A stretch of DNA of 64,000 bases from Symsagittifera roscoffensis (GCF_963678635.1 NC_087066.1:3846485-3910484); one strand, 5' to 3'. Positions 1 to 10,959 are shown, counted from the first letter of the stretch. The notes: generated by a model from the letters alone, not told the origin. A program made the numbers and translations.

Positions 1-310
1 TGCATTTAGGCCAATTCGAGACAATTAACGCTTGATATATTTCGAGCTATTAATGCGTAAGCGGATATTTATTCCGTCATAGAAATCAGTCCAAATTGGT
101 TGAAAGAAGCTTATTTGCCATAATTGATTTGTTACTAGGAGCGAAATCTATCCTTTTGTAGTTTATATTGCGAGTGGGGTAATTATTTTCACAAAAAAAT
201 CTCAAAATTTAGAAAAAAAATTAATTCTGTTTTTTACCTTTAATTTTTTAAATGTTATTACTGCTCCCTTAAAAGGCAATCGGAACATTCAGGGCTTTGC
301 AATATTGTTC
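1..310 (+). repeat. R1 repeat, decayed copy cut by the window edge
   Basis: The segment aligns by eye with the R1 copies at 39191-39730 and 39731-40187. Shared words include the GCGTAAGCGGA block, the stretch naming AAGCTTATTTGCCATAATTG, and the end signal ending in a GGAACATTCAGGGCTT motif near 280-298. It has more substitutions than the other copies and its left end lies outside the window. Confidence 0.75.
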
Positions 311-1501
311 CTGTCTGTTACAACTTTTTGCAACTTATTATACAACTAATGTGTCTATACATAGAGGTTCGTTTTTAACGTCTAGAGTTGTCTACTGATT
401 GCGATTAGGTTTTGCTAGGTATTTTTTGGAATAATGACAAAGCTTCCAGATAAACACAACAAAGTCACGCAAAACATGAAAAATGACCCCAAGCAAGAAG
501 CAGAAGCTCTCAAATAAGCAGAAGCCCTCAAAACAGAAGCCCTCGAAAGCTTTCAAAGTGTCAGAATACATCGGAAAAATGATACTTCTTTCTTTTTTTA
601 GAAGCTTCACCCTAACACACAAACGAAATATGTGATTTTAAAACCTGAACTCAAAACTCAATAACCATGAAAAAACTTTCTTTAAGTTTCTTTTAGATGA
701 TATCAGAGCTTCGTCGAAAACAATTAGTCACATTGTCGAAACTTGCTTGATGAAAAAAGAACTCGAACGAGTTTATTATTACATTAGTTTCGTCAAATCC
801 CGGATTACACCAAATGTTATGGTTGGCGCGTATCTAGACTGTTAGAAATTAAAAATTTAGAAAAAAAACGCAGTAATGACGTTTTAGCAACGTTTTATTT
901 GAAACAACTCGTGTTTTGCTGACGCGTTCTCCCACAATTAATGGGTATATCAACGCTGGAGTCGAATTTAAAAAATGTATGGTTGCGGACCAAATGGTTG
1001 GATCTCGTAGATAAAACAAAAGAGGGCTTCCTTGGGTGGCCAGGCAATTCAATCTTAATAGGGAGACGCCTGCTTCCCTTAAACCTACGATTGTGCCGGA
1101 TTATTGGCAAAAAGTTAACTTTTCTCTCCGCTAGTCAATAAAACTATTTGTACACGCCAAAGCTTTTAATTTTTTTCCGAGTCAAAAGTAACACCGAAGC
1201 CCTGTTTCTCTACAAGTAATACAGACTGTTCAAACAAGGGCCTAATTTCTAATAATTTGTCTATTACGATATTCAGCTTTTTTACGGTCTTCTCTCTGCT
1301 CTAAATTAATCTCAAGAGCATCATTCAGTTCAACTTTTGATGCTTCAACGTGTCGCAGGCAATATTATTGGTTTGGCTATTAAAATCATAAAATTGGCCA
1401 AAAATTAAATGAATCAAGTTTTTACAGGTAGCAATTGACGCCTAAAATTTGCTAGCATTGATCACTAGGTTTTATATTGTGGTGACATAGAAAAACAACG
1501 A
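311..1501. other. No gene recognised
   Basis: This is AT-rich sequence with only short open frames on both strands. The 895-1141 area is open in more than one frame but shows no recognisable domain. I see no RNA gene here. Confidence 0.5.
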
Positions 1502-1864
1502 ACAAACAAGACTGCTCGTATCAGGGCGAAGCCCTGATTGTTCCGACTGCCTTTTAAGGTGGAGCAGTAATAACATTGAAAAATTAAATGTAAAAAAAAA
1601 TGAAATTTTTTTTCTTCTAAATTTTGAAATTTTTTATGAAAATTATCCCCCCACAGGCCATATAAAGTACAAAAGGATAGATTTCGCTCCTTGTAACAAA
1701 CCCATTATGGCACATAAGCTTCTTTCAACCAATTTGGAACGATTTCTAAGACGGATTAACTCTCCGCTTACGCGTTAATAGCGCGAAATATATCGCGCGC
1801 TAATTGTCCCAAATTGGCCAAAATGGCAATCTTTAAACCCCCATAACTTTACAAAAAATGATCC
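1502..1864 (-). repeat. R1 repeat, left part, split by the retrotransposon
   Basis: The copy opens with ACAAGACTGCTCG and a hairpin AGGGCGAAGCCCT, the reverse complement of the right end of the 39-kb copies. It runs through the TTACGCGTTAATAGCGCG block and stops at the retrotransposon target site. The rest of the same copy resumes at 8555. Its orientation is opposite to the copies at 39 kb. Confidence 0.85.
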
Positions 1865-1869
1865 CAGGT
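1865..1869. repeat. Target-site duplication, left (CAGGT)
   Basis: The five bases CAGGT sit directly before the left LTR and again directly after the right LTR (8550-8554). Five-bp duplications are usual for Ty3/gypsy integrases. Confidence 0.9.
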
Positions 1870-2084
1870 TGTTGTGATTTACACCATGTTTTGCATCTGT
1901 TGCAGAACGTATTTAATCTAATTAACTGGTCACTCCTATATGACCTTCATTGGCCATTCTCTCCGGCGGAGAGAACGATCGCTCATTGTTTTAATGTTTT
2001 AACTTACCGACTAATTCATCTTAATTTTTATTCTTTTTAATAGTTTTAACTTGGAATTAGCTACAACAAAATAACATTTTATCA
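1870..2084 (+). repeat. 5' LTR of the gypsy element
   Basis: The LTR is 215 bp, starts TGTTGTGATT and ends TTTTATCA, giving the canonical TG...CA ends. It matches 8335-8549 with about seven transitions by eye. It contains a perfect palindrome at 1958-1974, TCTCTCCG then G then CGGAGAGA, which could form a hairpin in the transcript. I did not identify a certain promoter. Confidence 0.95.
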
Positions 2085-3100
2085 TGGCGCAGTCAACTAA
2101 CGAATCTAACGTGAGAGGAATACCTCCAGTTTGGCAAAACCATACGGTGGACCCCCCCCCATTCCTCGGGAAGATGGAGTGATCTGTTTCAATTAGCTAT
2201 AGTTGCTAAAGAGAACATTGACATAGAAAATTTACTTAATTCTTCGGAGAGACATCATCCGCAACCTCCAAATCTGGAAAACCCAACGGATGGAGAAACA
2301 GATACCTAAAGACGCTCGAGAATGGAGAGAAATAACCAGGAACAAAGACGATACGATGAAGAGGAATCAGCATCAATCCAAACTGAAACCAAGAAATTCA
2401 ACGGAATGCGACTAGAAGAAGCTGAAAAAAAATTACGTTCGGTTCTATATCTCGCACTGGGAAATGAAGGGAAAAGGATCTTCGGACAAAAATTTAACAA
2501 GGTGAAAGTTTTACAAATTTCCTTTAAAGAATTCTGGGAGTCCCTAGCGATCGCTTTTGTAAGAAAGACAAACGTCACATTTTGACGACATAAATTGTTA
2601 AACAGAAAACAACGCGACAGAGAATTGCTCGAACAATTTTGGGGTGCTCTAGCTGAAATGGCAAAAAAGCGTGACATAACCGCAGGAGAAGAAGAGTGGA
2701 TACGAGATATTTTCATAAATAACATAAAAAATTACAACATCCAAAGGAAACTGTTAACAGAAACCCTTCCTCCACGTGAAGCACTAAATGTAGCACTCAA
2801 AGACGCAAAAGGAATTTTAAATCACCTAAAATTAACAAACAATTTTAAATCCAACGGACCAACCGTACATAAATCAAACAATCATTTTAATGTCAAAAGA
2901 GAACCAATCCTCAATATCGAACGAAGTAACAACTGTATGAAGTGTGGCGGAACATTTTCAAAAGGACACTTAGCAGTTTGCCCAGCAAAGAACACGACTT
3001 GTACTTCCTGTAAATTCAAAGGTCATTTTACCAGACTTTGTAGATATTGTCGTAAAAATGTAAACATTGTAAATACTCAAATTGTAGATAATACAGAATT
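2084..3100 (+). pseudogene. gag of the gypsy element (broken)
   Basis: A start codon at 2084 uses the last base of the LTR as its A, so gag and the primer site overlap. The frame is lost in and after a run of nine C near 2152-2160 and again near 2308 and 2583; the longest open part starts at 2595. Two cysteine-rich knuckles are visible near 2930-3050: CMKCGG followed by a spaced His and Cys, then CTSCKFKGHFTRLC, which fits C-x2-C-x4-H-x4-C. The paired-knuckle layout is usual for gypsy capsid-nucleocapsid proteins, which package the element RNA. The breaks make this copy non-functional. Confidence 0.85.
2085..2094 (+). other. Primer-binding site, tRNA-Ser type
   Basis: TGGCGCAGTC lies right after the 5' LTR. 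It begins with the complement of a tRNA CCA end and matches the primer site used by the 297 and 17.6 gypsy elements, which are primed by tRNA-Ser. Only the first ten bases fit that tRNA. The site overlaps the gag start codon. Confidence 0.75.
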
Positions 3101-3199
3101 TAATCCGTCGGATATTCCGGATGTAAATACTGACCACATAGATAGAGAACGTTGTGGCGTCATAAATGCATGGTCGGAATCTGGACAAAGCGAAAACGA

Positions 3200-4507
3200 C
3201 GATTATTCTGTATTAAATGTAACTACGATTTTCGGCGAAGATGGAAAGGAATTGAAGAAATTATTGAATATCGGACTTGGAAAAGAAAACCAAGTAATTT
3301 TAAATATCCAAGTGGATTCGGCTAGCCCAGTGAGTTTCCTCAAGAAAAACGTACTACACGAATTGAAATTACGCGACCCTTACTTAAAAATTTATCCAGT
3401 GGATAAGGCAACCAAAGACCTGTACTGTGGATTCACAGATAACGCCATAAATATTTCTGGAAAAGTGAAACTTCCGATCTTTTCAAACGGCTGGTCTGAC
3501 AACGACTGTCATTTCTTTTTAACCGAAGGACACGAGAGAAATATCCTAGGAAACGACAACCTACCAATAGTGGGGATAGAAGTCTCTCAGAAACACTTTC
3601 CGCATTTCCAGACTAACAAACAGTGTAAGTCAATAAATTCCATTTCACAAACAGACAAAGATAGGGAAATTCTAAACATATCAAAAACATTCAAAAATTT
3701 TTTCCTTCGGATTGGAAAAATTAAAAACCAGATGAAAATCACTAATTTTCACGAACTCTTAAAGCCAATCCAACTAAAGGGAAGACGAGTTCTCAATAGA
3801 TTAAAAGCCGAGGGTCATATAAAAAACTAGAAAATTGTGACGAAGACCGTTTTATTAGCCCAATAGTCATCACTTGCAAAAAAGACAAATCTATCAAGTT
3901 AGCCTTAGATTCAAAGTTTATAAACAAACAGATTTACAAGAACAAATATCAAATGCCGAACATCCACGAACAAGTAGACAATGTCGCAGCACAAATTACT
4001 AATGATTCCGTTGGAGAAGTGTGGTTTACCAACTTAGACTTAAAAAACGCTTACAGTCAACTCTCACTAGATAAATTTACTAGTAACCAATGCAATTTTA
4101 GTATCGTGGGCGGTGATATTACGGGTAACTACCAATTTTTAACTGGCTTTTACGGCCTAGGCGATATGCCTAACGAATTTCAAAGAGTAATAGATTCTAC
4201 ATTAGGTTCTATCCCTTTTACTAACTGTTACTTAGACGATATTTTAATTGCTTCCAAAGGAACATTTTTAGACTACAAGGATATCGTGTTAAAAAGTTTA
4301 TCCGCATTAGACGAATATAACTTCCTTCGCGGTAAAATGGTCAAAATGCAAATTCTTTCAAAAAGAAATAGAATGGTTGGGATTCAAAATCTCAAAATCA
4401 GGAATTACTCCTTTATTCGACAAATCGAAAGCTATAAAAGAACTACCTATTCCAAAGAATTTGAAAGAACTACGATCAATTTTTGGTTCTACAAACCAAT
4501 ACATTAA
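3200..4507 (+). pseudogene. Protease and reverse transcriptase of the gypsy element (broken)
   Basis: A retroviral-type aspartic protease motif reads VDSASPVSFL near 3312-3340, with DSA in place of the commoner DTG/DSG. The reverse transcriptase follows. NLDLKNAYSQL carries the first catalytic Asp, FYGLGDMPNEFQ is the conserved palm block, and YLDD near 4230-4242 is the catalytic box. A stop at 3828-3830 and a frame change near 4345 interrupt the domain. These enzymes mature the element proteins and copy its RNA. The motifs are intact, but the reading frame is not. Confidence 0.92.
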
Positions 4508-4639
4508 ATTTGTTCCACAATGACCTTCTTAATAAGAAATCAATATTCCAATGGAACAATGACCATACAAAAGCGTTTGAAAAAATTAAAGAAGAAATTG
4601 TAAACCTAACAGAGAATACCCATTTCGACGTAAAACGCA

Positions 4640-5540
4640 AAACAGAGTAAAAACAGACGCGTCACATAATGGTCTGGGAGCTTCGCTCGAACAACTCCAC
4701 GGGAACGACTGGAAAACAATTTCTTTTGCTTCACGCTTTTTAAACCCTCACGAGTCAAAATATTCTACGAACGAGCTCGAAGTTCTAGTGGTTGTATGGG
4801 CCGTCGAACATTACAAGAATTACCATTACGGATCGGAATTCGAAGTGATCACTGACCACAAAGCTTTATTATCCGCTTCATCACCAAACCACGGAAATAA
4901 AACATATCACAGTAGACTAACAAGATGGGTAGACAGATTATTACCTTTCAATTTTTCAATCAAACATATAGCAGGAAAGGATATGGGCTTCACTGACCTT
5001 ATTTCTAGAATCCCATCTGGAAAAGCCCTCAGAATATCCCACTACGACGAGGAATTTGTAGTAGCAAATATTAACATGATTAACAAATCCTTTAATCCGT
5101 CGGAGAAACTAAGAATTACCTGCTCAGCCATTGGTTCTAATCTGGAAAATTCCGATTACGCTTTATTACGTAATTACCTAATAGCAGCAGCACTAAAACT
5201 AATTAACTCGACTTTCCCAATTTGTTCATTTAATCACAAAAGAACAGAACTTTGTACCTCAAATTGCAATTCAACGGATTATTCTAAAACAAACACACTA
5301 ATTTTTTTTATTTCTAACTCCGCATTTCTTTATTGTTTAATTCTTAATTGTAGTTTAATTATTTCACCTGTAGATAAAAAAACTGTAGATACTGTCAATA
5401 TGAATAATAAGAATATTGTAATTAATCCCACCACTTCCGGTATTTCTGTAGATTTAGATTACCCGCTTTTACCAGATCATGCTAATCTCGTTAAAAAATA
5501 CCGCGAAAATCTGAAGTTGCGGATCGACCCTTGGATTTAA
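4640..5540 (+). pseudogene. RNase H and linker of the gypsy element
   Basis: RNase H motifs appear in order: TDASHNGLGASLEQ near 4656-4697, NELE near 4770-4781, and ITDHKALL near 4848-4871. These hold the Asp, Glu and Asp that bind metal in gypsy RNase H. The connection block KHIAGKDMGFTDLISRIP ends the domain near 5015. A low-complexity open stretch follows to 5540 with no recognised fold; this is the usual place for the tether to integrase. Its open frame shifts relative to the part before 4788. Confidence 0.88.
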
Positions 5541-6757
5541 ATATTTTATTTAACGCCAAGTTAGTAGCTCTCTTGACAGAAGACGATCCCATGTTGAATC
5601 CAATTGTTAAAGCACTTCAAAATAAGGTGGAGAAGATTAATGCAAATTCTCCCTATTTCAAACATTTCACCCGAGACTTCACGAATCCGACGGATTACTC
5701 TACATGGACGGCAAACTCGTTATTCCATTTACCTTAAGAAACGCGATGATGAAGACCCTCCACGGAACTCATCCAGGTCAATTCGGAATGAAGTATTTGG
5801 CCCAATACATCTGGTGGCCTCATATTAACAGGCAAATTTACTTCCACGGAATAAATTGTTCAGAGTGCACATCGGCGGGTAAGAACTTGAAAATTGTCAT
5901 TCCTAATTCACAAATTAGTGAACTTCCTCCATTATCGGAACCAAACGAAGAACTTAATCTAGATTTCGCTGGTCCTTTGGATTCCCATTGGGGGTCAAAC
6001 AAATATATATATTACTTTGCATCGACAGATGTTCTAAATTCCCGTCGGCAAAAATTACATCTTGTACCTCTACAAAAACAGTCATTGAATTTTTACTGGA
6101 CTATATATTTTTAAACAGGATGCCTTATTCAATAAGGGTAGACCACGCCACTTGCTTTACAAGCCAAGATTTTAAATTATTCTGTGATTCCAACAACATC
6201 AAAATAATTTTTTGTACAGTAGGCGACCACCGTTCCAATGGATTAGTCGAAAAATTGGTACACACTGTGAAAATCAAATTACTGGTATTTCAAAAGAACA
6301 TCACAAATGTACTCTGCAAAACGCCGTTTCAAAAATTATCTGGAATTTACGTTCAACTTACCAATCAAAAATTAAATGTTCGCCTATCGAAATCCACTAT
6401 AACAGAAAACTAAATACAATTTGGAAACAATTAGCTTCTGGTAAACCCTCCTTTGGACTTTTAGACAAAGGGAAATCAATACTGTCTAAGGAACGGGCAA
6501 AGGACTGGAACGCAGATGATAGACTAGAGGACGGTTACAAGGACGGTTTGATAGCGAAAAAGAACCAAACCCCTACCGAAAAAGGCTATGACACGGACTA
6601 CGCCTCATCCTCGAAAATCACGCCTAATAGATTACCAATCAAAAGTCCCTTCAAAGGTAAAATCCTTCGGAAAACTAACGGTAACATCAACCGAGACTGT
6701 TTCTATAAGGAACTAAACAAAAGAATCATAAATTCATCCACCTCGACGGAAAAATAA
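5531..6757 (+). pseudogene. Integrase of the gypsy element (broken)
   Basis: The zinc-binding start shows LHGTHPGQFGM, then a CSEC pair near 5860-5871, as in the HHCC domain. The catalytic core shows LDFAGPL with the first Asp near 5960-5980, VDHATCFTS with the second Asp near 6140-6166, and a Glu in GLVEKL near 6240-6258. The second motif is unusual, since most gypsy integrases have DNGTQF there. Frame changes occur near 5700 and 6045. Integrase joins the cDNA to the genome with a 5-bp stagger, matching the CAGGT duplication. Confidence 0.88.
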
Positions 6758-6891
6758 TACGAAAATCCGACATTGCGATCCCTATTTCTACATCAAATAA
6801 AATCAGACCTTTTAAAGGTAATATTTCATTCCCGTACTTTCCTAATCCTAATGTTGAAGTAGGTCAGAAACAAGAAGGCAATGAAAAGCCA

Positions 6892-7836
6892 ATGAAAAGA
6901 ACTAGCAGACAAGTGAAACAGGACCCATCTGACAATCTTACAAGGACACGTGTATCAGGGTCGTCATACAAACCTTCCAGAAGACAAACTCGCCGCTCAA
7001 AGAAGTCGTCAAACCCTCCAGGTTACCTTGCTTCGGATGAATCTATGCTAATTCCTTCGGATATTTCGGATACTAGCGAATGGGAATGGATAGCGGGCGG
7101 TTTTCCTTGTAGAGATGTAGCCAGAGTGCGCTTTATTTCAGATTCACTTACACCTCATTTCTCAAATAGAAATGATCCTAATTCCGGCTTAACCAATCCT
7201 GAAGTAAAATCTGAGATTTTAGAAGACGACACTGACCTGAATACAGAGCAACTTATAGACCAGTCTTACGAGTGCCCAATAAGCGTTATCCCGGCTCGTC
7301 GAACACTTAGTACAACGGAACAGAGAACCGCGACCCAGGGAGAGGATGAACTTACCACCAAACAACGGGATTCACAAGACGAGTGTAATCCAACGGACTT
7401 TGATTCAATCACAGACTTCCCGGTCTACGAAATAAACGATTCAACAGACGAGTGCATTCCACCTCTCAATCCCACCAACATACCCGATAAAATTCCTCCA
7501 ACCATCCGCCGTTCTAGTAGAAATGTTGGCCCACCAAAATTTTACGGTCAAAGATATTTTATAGATGCCGTAGAAATTTCTCAAGAAACCTCTGGTTCAG
7601 CGGCCGATCCCATCGTGATAGAAATAGATGATACTCACGAGACTGATAACAACACGGCTCCGGCGGATTTAATTGTGCTAGATTCCGATTCACCATCTCC
7701 AGACCAAACATCCACCCCATCAACTGACGAATCACTGAGGATGGAATTAGAAAATATTGGAGAGCATTCCGAGCTTGACAGTGAACTTTTTAACACAGAA
7801 CTAGAAAACTTCTTAAATGAATACAGAAATTTGTAA
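6892..7836 (+). CDS. Acidic C-terminal extension ORF of the gypsy element
   Basis: This is a 314-residue intact frame in the place where some gypsy elements carry env. It has no signal peptide, membrane segment or Cys-rich ectodomain, so I do not call it env. It starts with a basic Ser/Arg stretch, becomes Asp/Glu/Ser/Thr/Pro-rich, and contains IRRSSRNVGPPKFYGQ near residues 204-219. That short motif resembles the tail found after integrase in many gypsy pol proteins. It is the longest unbroken frame after gag and may be the end of pol rather than a separate gene. Confidence 0.6.
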   Translation: MKRTSRQVKQDPSDNLTRTRVSGSSYKPSRRQTRRSKKSSNPPGYLASDESMLIPSDISDTSEWEWIAGGFPCRDVARVRFISDSLTPHFSNRNDPNSGLTNPEVKSEILEDDTDLNTEQLIDQSYECPISVIPARRTLSTTEQRTATQGEDELTTKQRDSQDECNPTDFDSITDFPVYEINDSTDECIPPLNPTNIPDKIPPTIRRSSRNVGPPKFYGQRYFIDAVEISQETSGSAADPIVIEIDDTHETDNNTAPADLIVLDSDSPSPDQTSTPSTDESLRMELENIGEHSELDSELFNTELENFLNEYRNL

Positions 7837-8250
7837 TCACCAAGCACAATTCCAACCGTTAATTTTCTTACCATTGAGTATTCCCTACTTTACAAACCGG
7901 TGCTAAACTACATGTATCAAAAAAAAACTGGAACTGAAAGCTTTTGAGTAAATTAATCCCCGCAACTAATCAATTCCTTCGGATAAATTATCAGTATTTG
8001 GAAATATCATACCATACTCATAAAGTATTTTTCGGATTTACATCTACTTAGCGCGATTCAATCCAATGCTTTCTTTTAAAACCCGGTGATAACTTCGTCA
8101 TATTTTATCTTTTTATCTTACTTCGCTCTTATCCGTCGGATAACCGGATAACCATTTTTTCCATTTCCATCGTAGCAGTATTTAGTAGGGGTGCTTTAGT
8201 TACTACCAGTTACCCATTTTGCGGGGCTTTAAATTCTTTTCCTTGTCCTT

Positions 8251-8266
8251 AAAGGGGGAGAAAAGA
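8251..8266 (+). other. Candidate polypurine tract
   Basis: AAAGGGGGAGAAAAGA is a pure purine run about 68 bp before the 3' LTR. A polypurine tract normally abuts the LTR. The bases right before this LTR (AGAGAAA) are purine-rich but short, so either could prime plus-strand DNA. Confidence 0.4.
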
Positions 8267-8334
8267 CTCTGACTCAGTTAGTTCGTATTCTTTACTTTTA
8301 AACGTAATTTAAAATTTTTTCCTGCTTAGAGAAA

Positions 8335-8549
8335 TGTTGTGATTTACACCATGTTTTGCATCTGTTGCAAAACGTATTTAGTCTAATTAACTGGTCACTC
8401 CTATATGACTTTCATTGGCCATTCTCTCCGGCGGAGAGAATGATCGCTCATTGTTTTAATGTTTTAACTTACCGACTAATTCATCTTAATTCTTATTCTT
8501 TTTAATAGTTTTAACTTAGAATTAGCTACAACAAAGTAACATTTTATCA
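8335..8549 (+). repeat. 3' LTR of the gypsy element
   Basis: It has the same length and ends as the 5' LTR, with seven transition differences by eye and no gaps. The palindrome of the 5' LTR is present here too. Confidence 0.95.
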
Positions 8550-8554
8550 CAGGT
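8550..8554. repeat. Target-site duplication, right (CAGGT)
   Basis: This is an exact repeat of 1865-1869 on the other side of the retrotransposon. Confidence 0.9.
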
Positions 8555-8714
8555 AAAATAACCTTTCAAAATTGAGCTCAGGACAACAATACCTTTCGAA
8601 TGATATAAAAAAGTTTCGTCAAAATGGCTAGTTAAAAAGTCGAAATTTGTCTGAAGAAAAAAAACCCACCCGAGCACAAATATTCCGTTACTTTCGTATC
8701 GAAAGTCGGAACAA
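8555..8714 (-). repeat. R1 repeat, remaining part after the retrotransposon
   Basis: The copy continues from 1864, with the block naming ATTTGTCTGAAGAAAAAAA and CCGTTACTTTCGTATCGAAAG. It closes with GAAAGTCGGAACAA, the reverse complement of the left end of the 39-kb copies. Joined in mind with 1502-1864 it gives a copy of about 520 bp, similar to the 540 bp at 39191-39730. Confidence 0.85.
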
Positions 8715-9645
8715 TAAGCTCACAGAAAACCGCTGGCTGGTATGGAGTCAAAACGCATTGTTTCGACGTTTTTTCTTTTTTTCTGGAAAAAAGTTGACAA
8801 TTATATCAATAGTTGTGGATTAATCATTTCTCAAAGTTACTTTCAAATTTTTCCGCACAGCTATGTTATTTACAAAAGATAATGTCGCACTTAATAACAT
8901 ATTATTAGGGTTAAAGAGCGTACTTCTGCTCAATTTTTAAGCATTTCACAGCCGAAACCATTCGCCGCCTATGCGTCGCTATTAGGCAACTGGAAGTTTG
9001 ACACGCATCAAATGGCACCAAAAATGCAATTAATGAAACCTAATTAAAAACAATTTTGTTCAATTATTCAAGATTACACGATCTAGCTCAAATTTTCAAG
9101 TTCTATGCTTACTAGATTGTAGCAAGGTATTCGTATTTTTTTTTTTAAATTATTGTGTTTTCCGAGATTTGATAGTAGGCAAAAATAAAAATGAGAGCAG
9201 GTTGTTGTGCAAGTAGCGCATAATGTTCCGACCACATTCACAAAAACCCCAAAAAATACTTTTATCTTCAAGCTTTGTTCGTATTGTGTATTGAAGTTTT
9301 TTGTGCGTAACGTGATGAGAGAGCTAAACAAACGCAAAGAAATTTTAGTGATTAATCCATTAACGACAACAGTTGTCTTCAAAAAGAATACCTTACATAA
9401 AAAAAATTTCCTAATCTTTTTCTAATTTTGCTTACACCGCATAATTTTTAAAATTTTGTAGTGCAACCAAAAAAGGGCTTATAAAAACCTCCTATTAAAC
9501 GCCTCCTATAAAAACCTCCAGTACTAATTTTTTATTTAATAATATCAAGCTTTCTTCAGTCTAAATTTTTTTTTATAAAAGTGGAAATTATAACTATGAA
9601 AAATTTGTGGCAGTTGAATTTGCGTGGGAAAAAGAAACAAGACTG
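8715..9645. other. No gene; one R2 end segment at 9190-9245
   Basis: Most of this is AT-rich filler. Around 9205-9235 is the motif CAAGTAGCGCATAATGTTCC, the conserved end of the R2 family in minus orientation. A worn block near 8960-8990 recalls the R1 CGC/TTAC segment. Open frames here are short and overlap on both strands. Confidence 0.5.
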
Positions 9646-9649
9646 ACTA

Positions 9650-10080
9650 CTGGTATCAGGGTGAAGCCTTGAAGGTTCCAACTGCCTTTTAAGTTTTATA
9701 GAGCAGTAATAACATTAAAAAATTAAAAGAAAGAAAATGATTTTTTTTTCTAAAATTTGAATTTTTTTAATGAAAATCATCTCTCCCCACGCCATATAAA
9801 GTAAAAAAGAATAAATTTTGCTCCTTGTAACACATACGTTAAGGCATATAAGCTTGTTTCAAGCAATTTGTAACAATTTCTAAGGCGGACTAAATCTACG
9901 CTTACGCGTTAATAGCGCGAAACATATCGCGCGTTAATTGTCCCAAATTGGCCAAAATGGCAATCTTTAAACCCTCATTTTTTCTTATAACATTTAATTT
10001 TTTCATGTTATTATTGCTCCGTAAACCTTAAAAGACAGTCGGAACATGCAGGGCCTCCCCTGTTACGAGCAGCCTTGTGT
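9650..10080. repeat. R1 foldback copy with inverted ends
   Basis: The left end (AGGGTGAAGCCTT, TTCCAACTGCC, GAGCAGTAATAAC) and the right end (GTTATTATTGCTCC, GACAGTCGGAAC, AGGGCCTCCCCT) are inverted repeats of about 80 bp. Other R1 copies carry this end on one side only. The middle is the usual R1 core, including TTACGCGTTAATAGCGCGAA. Confidence 0.8.
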
Positions 10081-10288
10081 ATATTTGTTTTGCCTTTTAT
10101 AACGACTAAATGCTTGATGAACCGATGCAAACCTTTTACACACTATTGATTTGGAGAAAAATATGAGAAACACAACGATCCTGTCACACTATTTGAAAAA
10201 TTTAACGAACAAAAAATTTCCATGTAAATATGGTCAGATAAACTTTTCAAATTGAAGTTTTCTTAAATTATTGCCAGTTTATATCAAA

Positions 10289-10680
10289 CTAACTGTTTGC
10301 AAACGGCTTTGGTATAGAACCATAAACCACATTGCACACAACTGCAAGCAAGTCTAACAGTAGAAAGAATACTTCAAATAAAGAAAACAGACTGGTGCCA
10401 AGACAAAGTCCAAGAGCCCCGCCTATTGAAGCGACTAGGTCCAAGTAAGAGTATTTGTAATTCACTACTATATGAGTGTAATCTGAAGTCGAGAAGAACA
10501 AGTTGACCTCTGCGACTCTGGAGTTCCAGTCATTCAAGGTCATTTGTTGTCCAGTGAGTCTGTTCAGCGATTTGACTAAGTCTGGATTAGGAAATTTTGA
10601 GCATTGTTTTGAGACGGAGCAAGAAGTGAATTTACAAAGAGGAAGGCAGTTCTTTTGCAGGTTTGAAAAGAAAGGTTTTT
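10289..10680 (-). CDS. Copy C last exon: outer-domain end, TM2, selectivity filter
   Basis: The exon starts after an acceptor TTTACAAAG and reads about 130 codons to TAG without interruption. It has the CKFTSC segment, then YSYLDLVASIGGALGLCLG leading into TM2. The filter is GTS in GLCLGTSLFSLFE, while A and B have GAS. The G-x-S signature of TM2 defines the DEG/ENaC family. The entry phase equals that of exon 6 in A and B. Confidence 0.85.
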
Positions 10681-10959
10681 CTTTGTAAAAAAAATATTGA
10701 ATTGCTTATGGTTCTTTCAATCAGGATAAAAACATGTTTTTTGTTCCAAATTTAAGCGTTTCATCAGATTATTTTGAGAAACATTCGATTTCAGTTAGTT
10801 GCTTAAACAAAAGTCCAGAAAAGATCCTGAAGATTAAATGAAAAATATTCCTGAAAAAGATATTAAAATTATTATAATATACCAAAATCGCATCACTAGA
10901 AAACTTTTCATACTAAAAAAGCAAATACATTTTAGAAAGGTTACATTCCAAATCGATTC

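Larger units (their letters stand above)
1870..8549 (+). mobile_element. Ty3/gypsy LTR retrotransposon, full length but broken
   Basis: The element is 6680 bp and is bounded by two 215-bp LTRs and a CAGGT target duplication. Internal order is gag with zinc knuckles, aspartic protease, reverse transcriptase, RNase H, integrase, then a long acidic extension. Protease, RT, RNase H and IN in that order define Ty3/gypsy and exclude copia. The coding part has stops and frame changes near 2180, 2308, 2583, 3830, 4345, 5538 and 6045, so this copy cannot make its proteins. The two LTRs differ at about seven positions, all transitions, so the insertion is not recent. It interrupts an R1 repeat, which makes R1 older here. 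The lineage within gypsy was not determined. Confidence 0.96.

Noticed and set aside
6892-7836. Envelope gene of the gypsy element
   Set aside because: There is no signal peptide, membrane helix, furin-like site or Cys-rich outer region; the frame is acidic and low in complexity.
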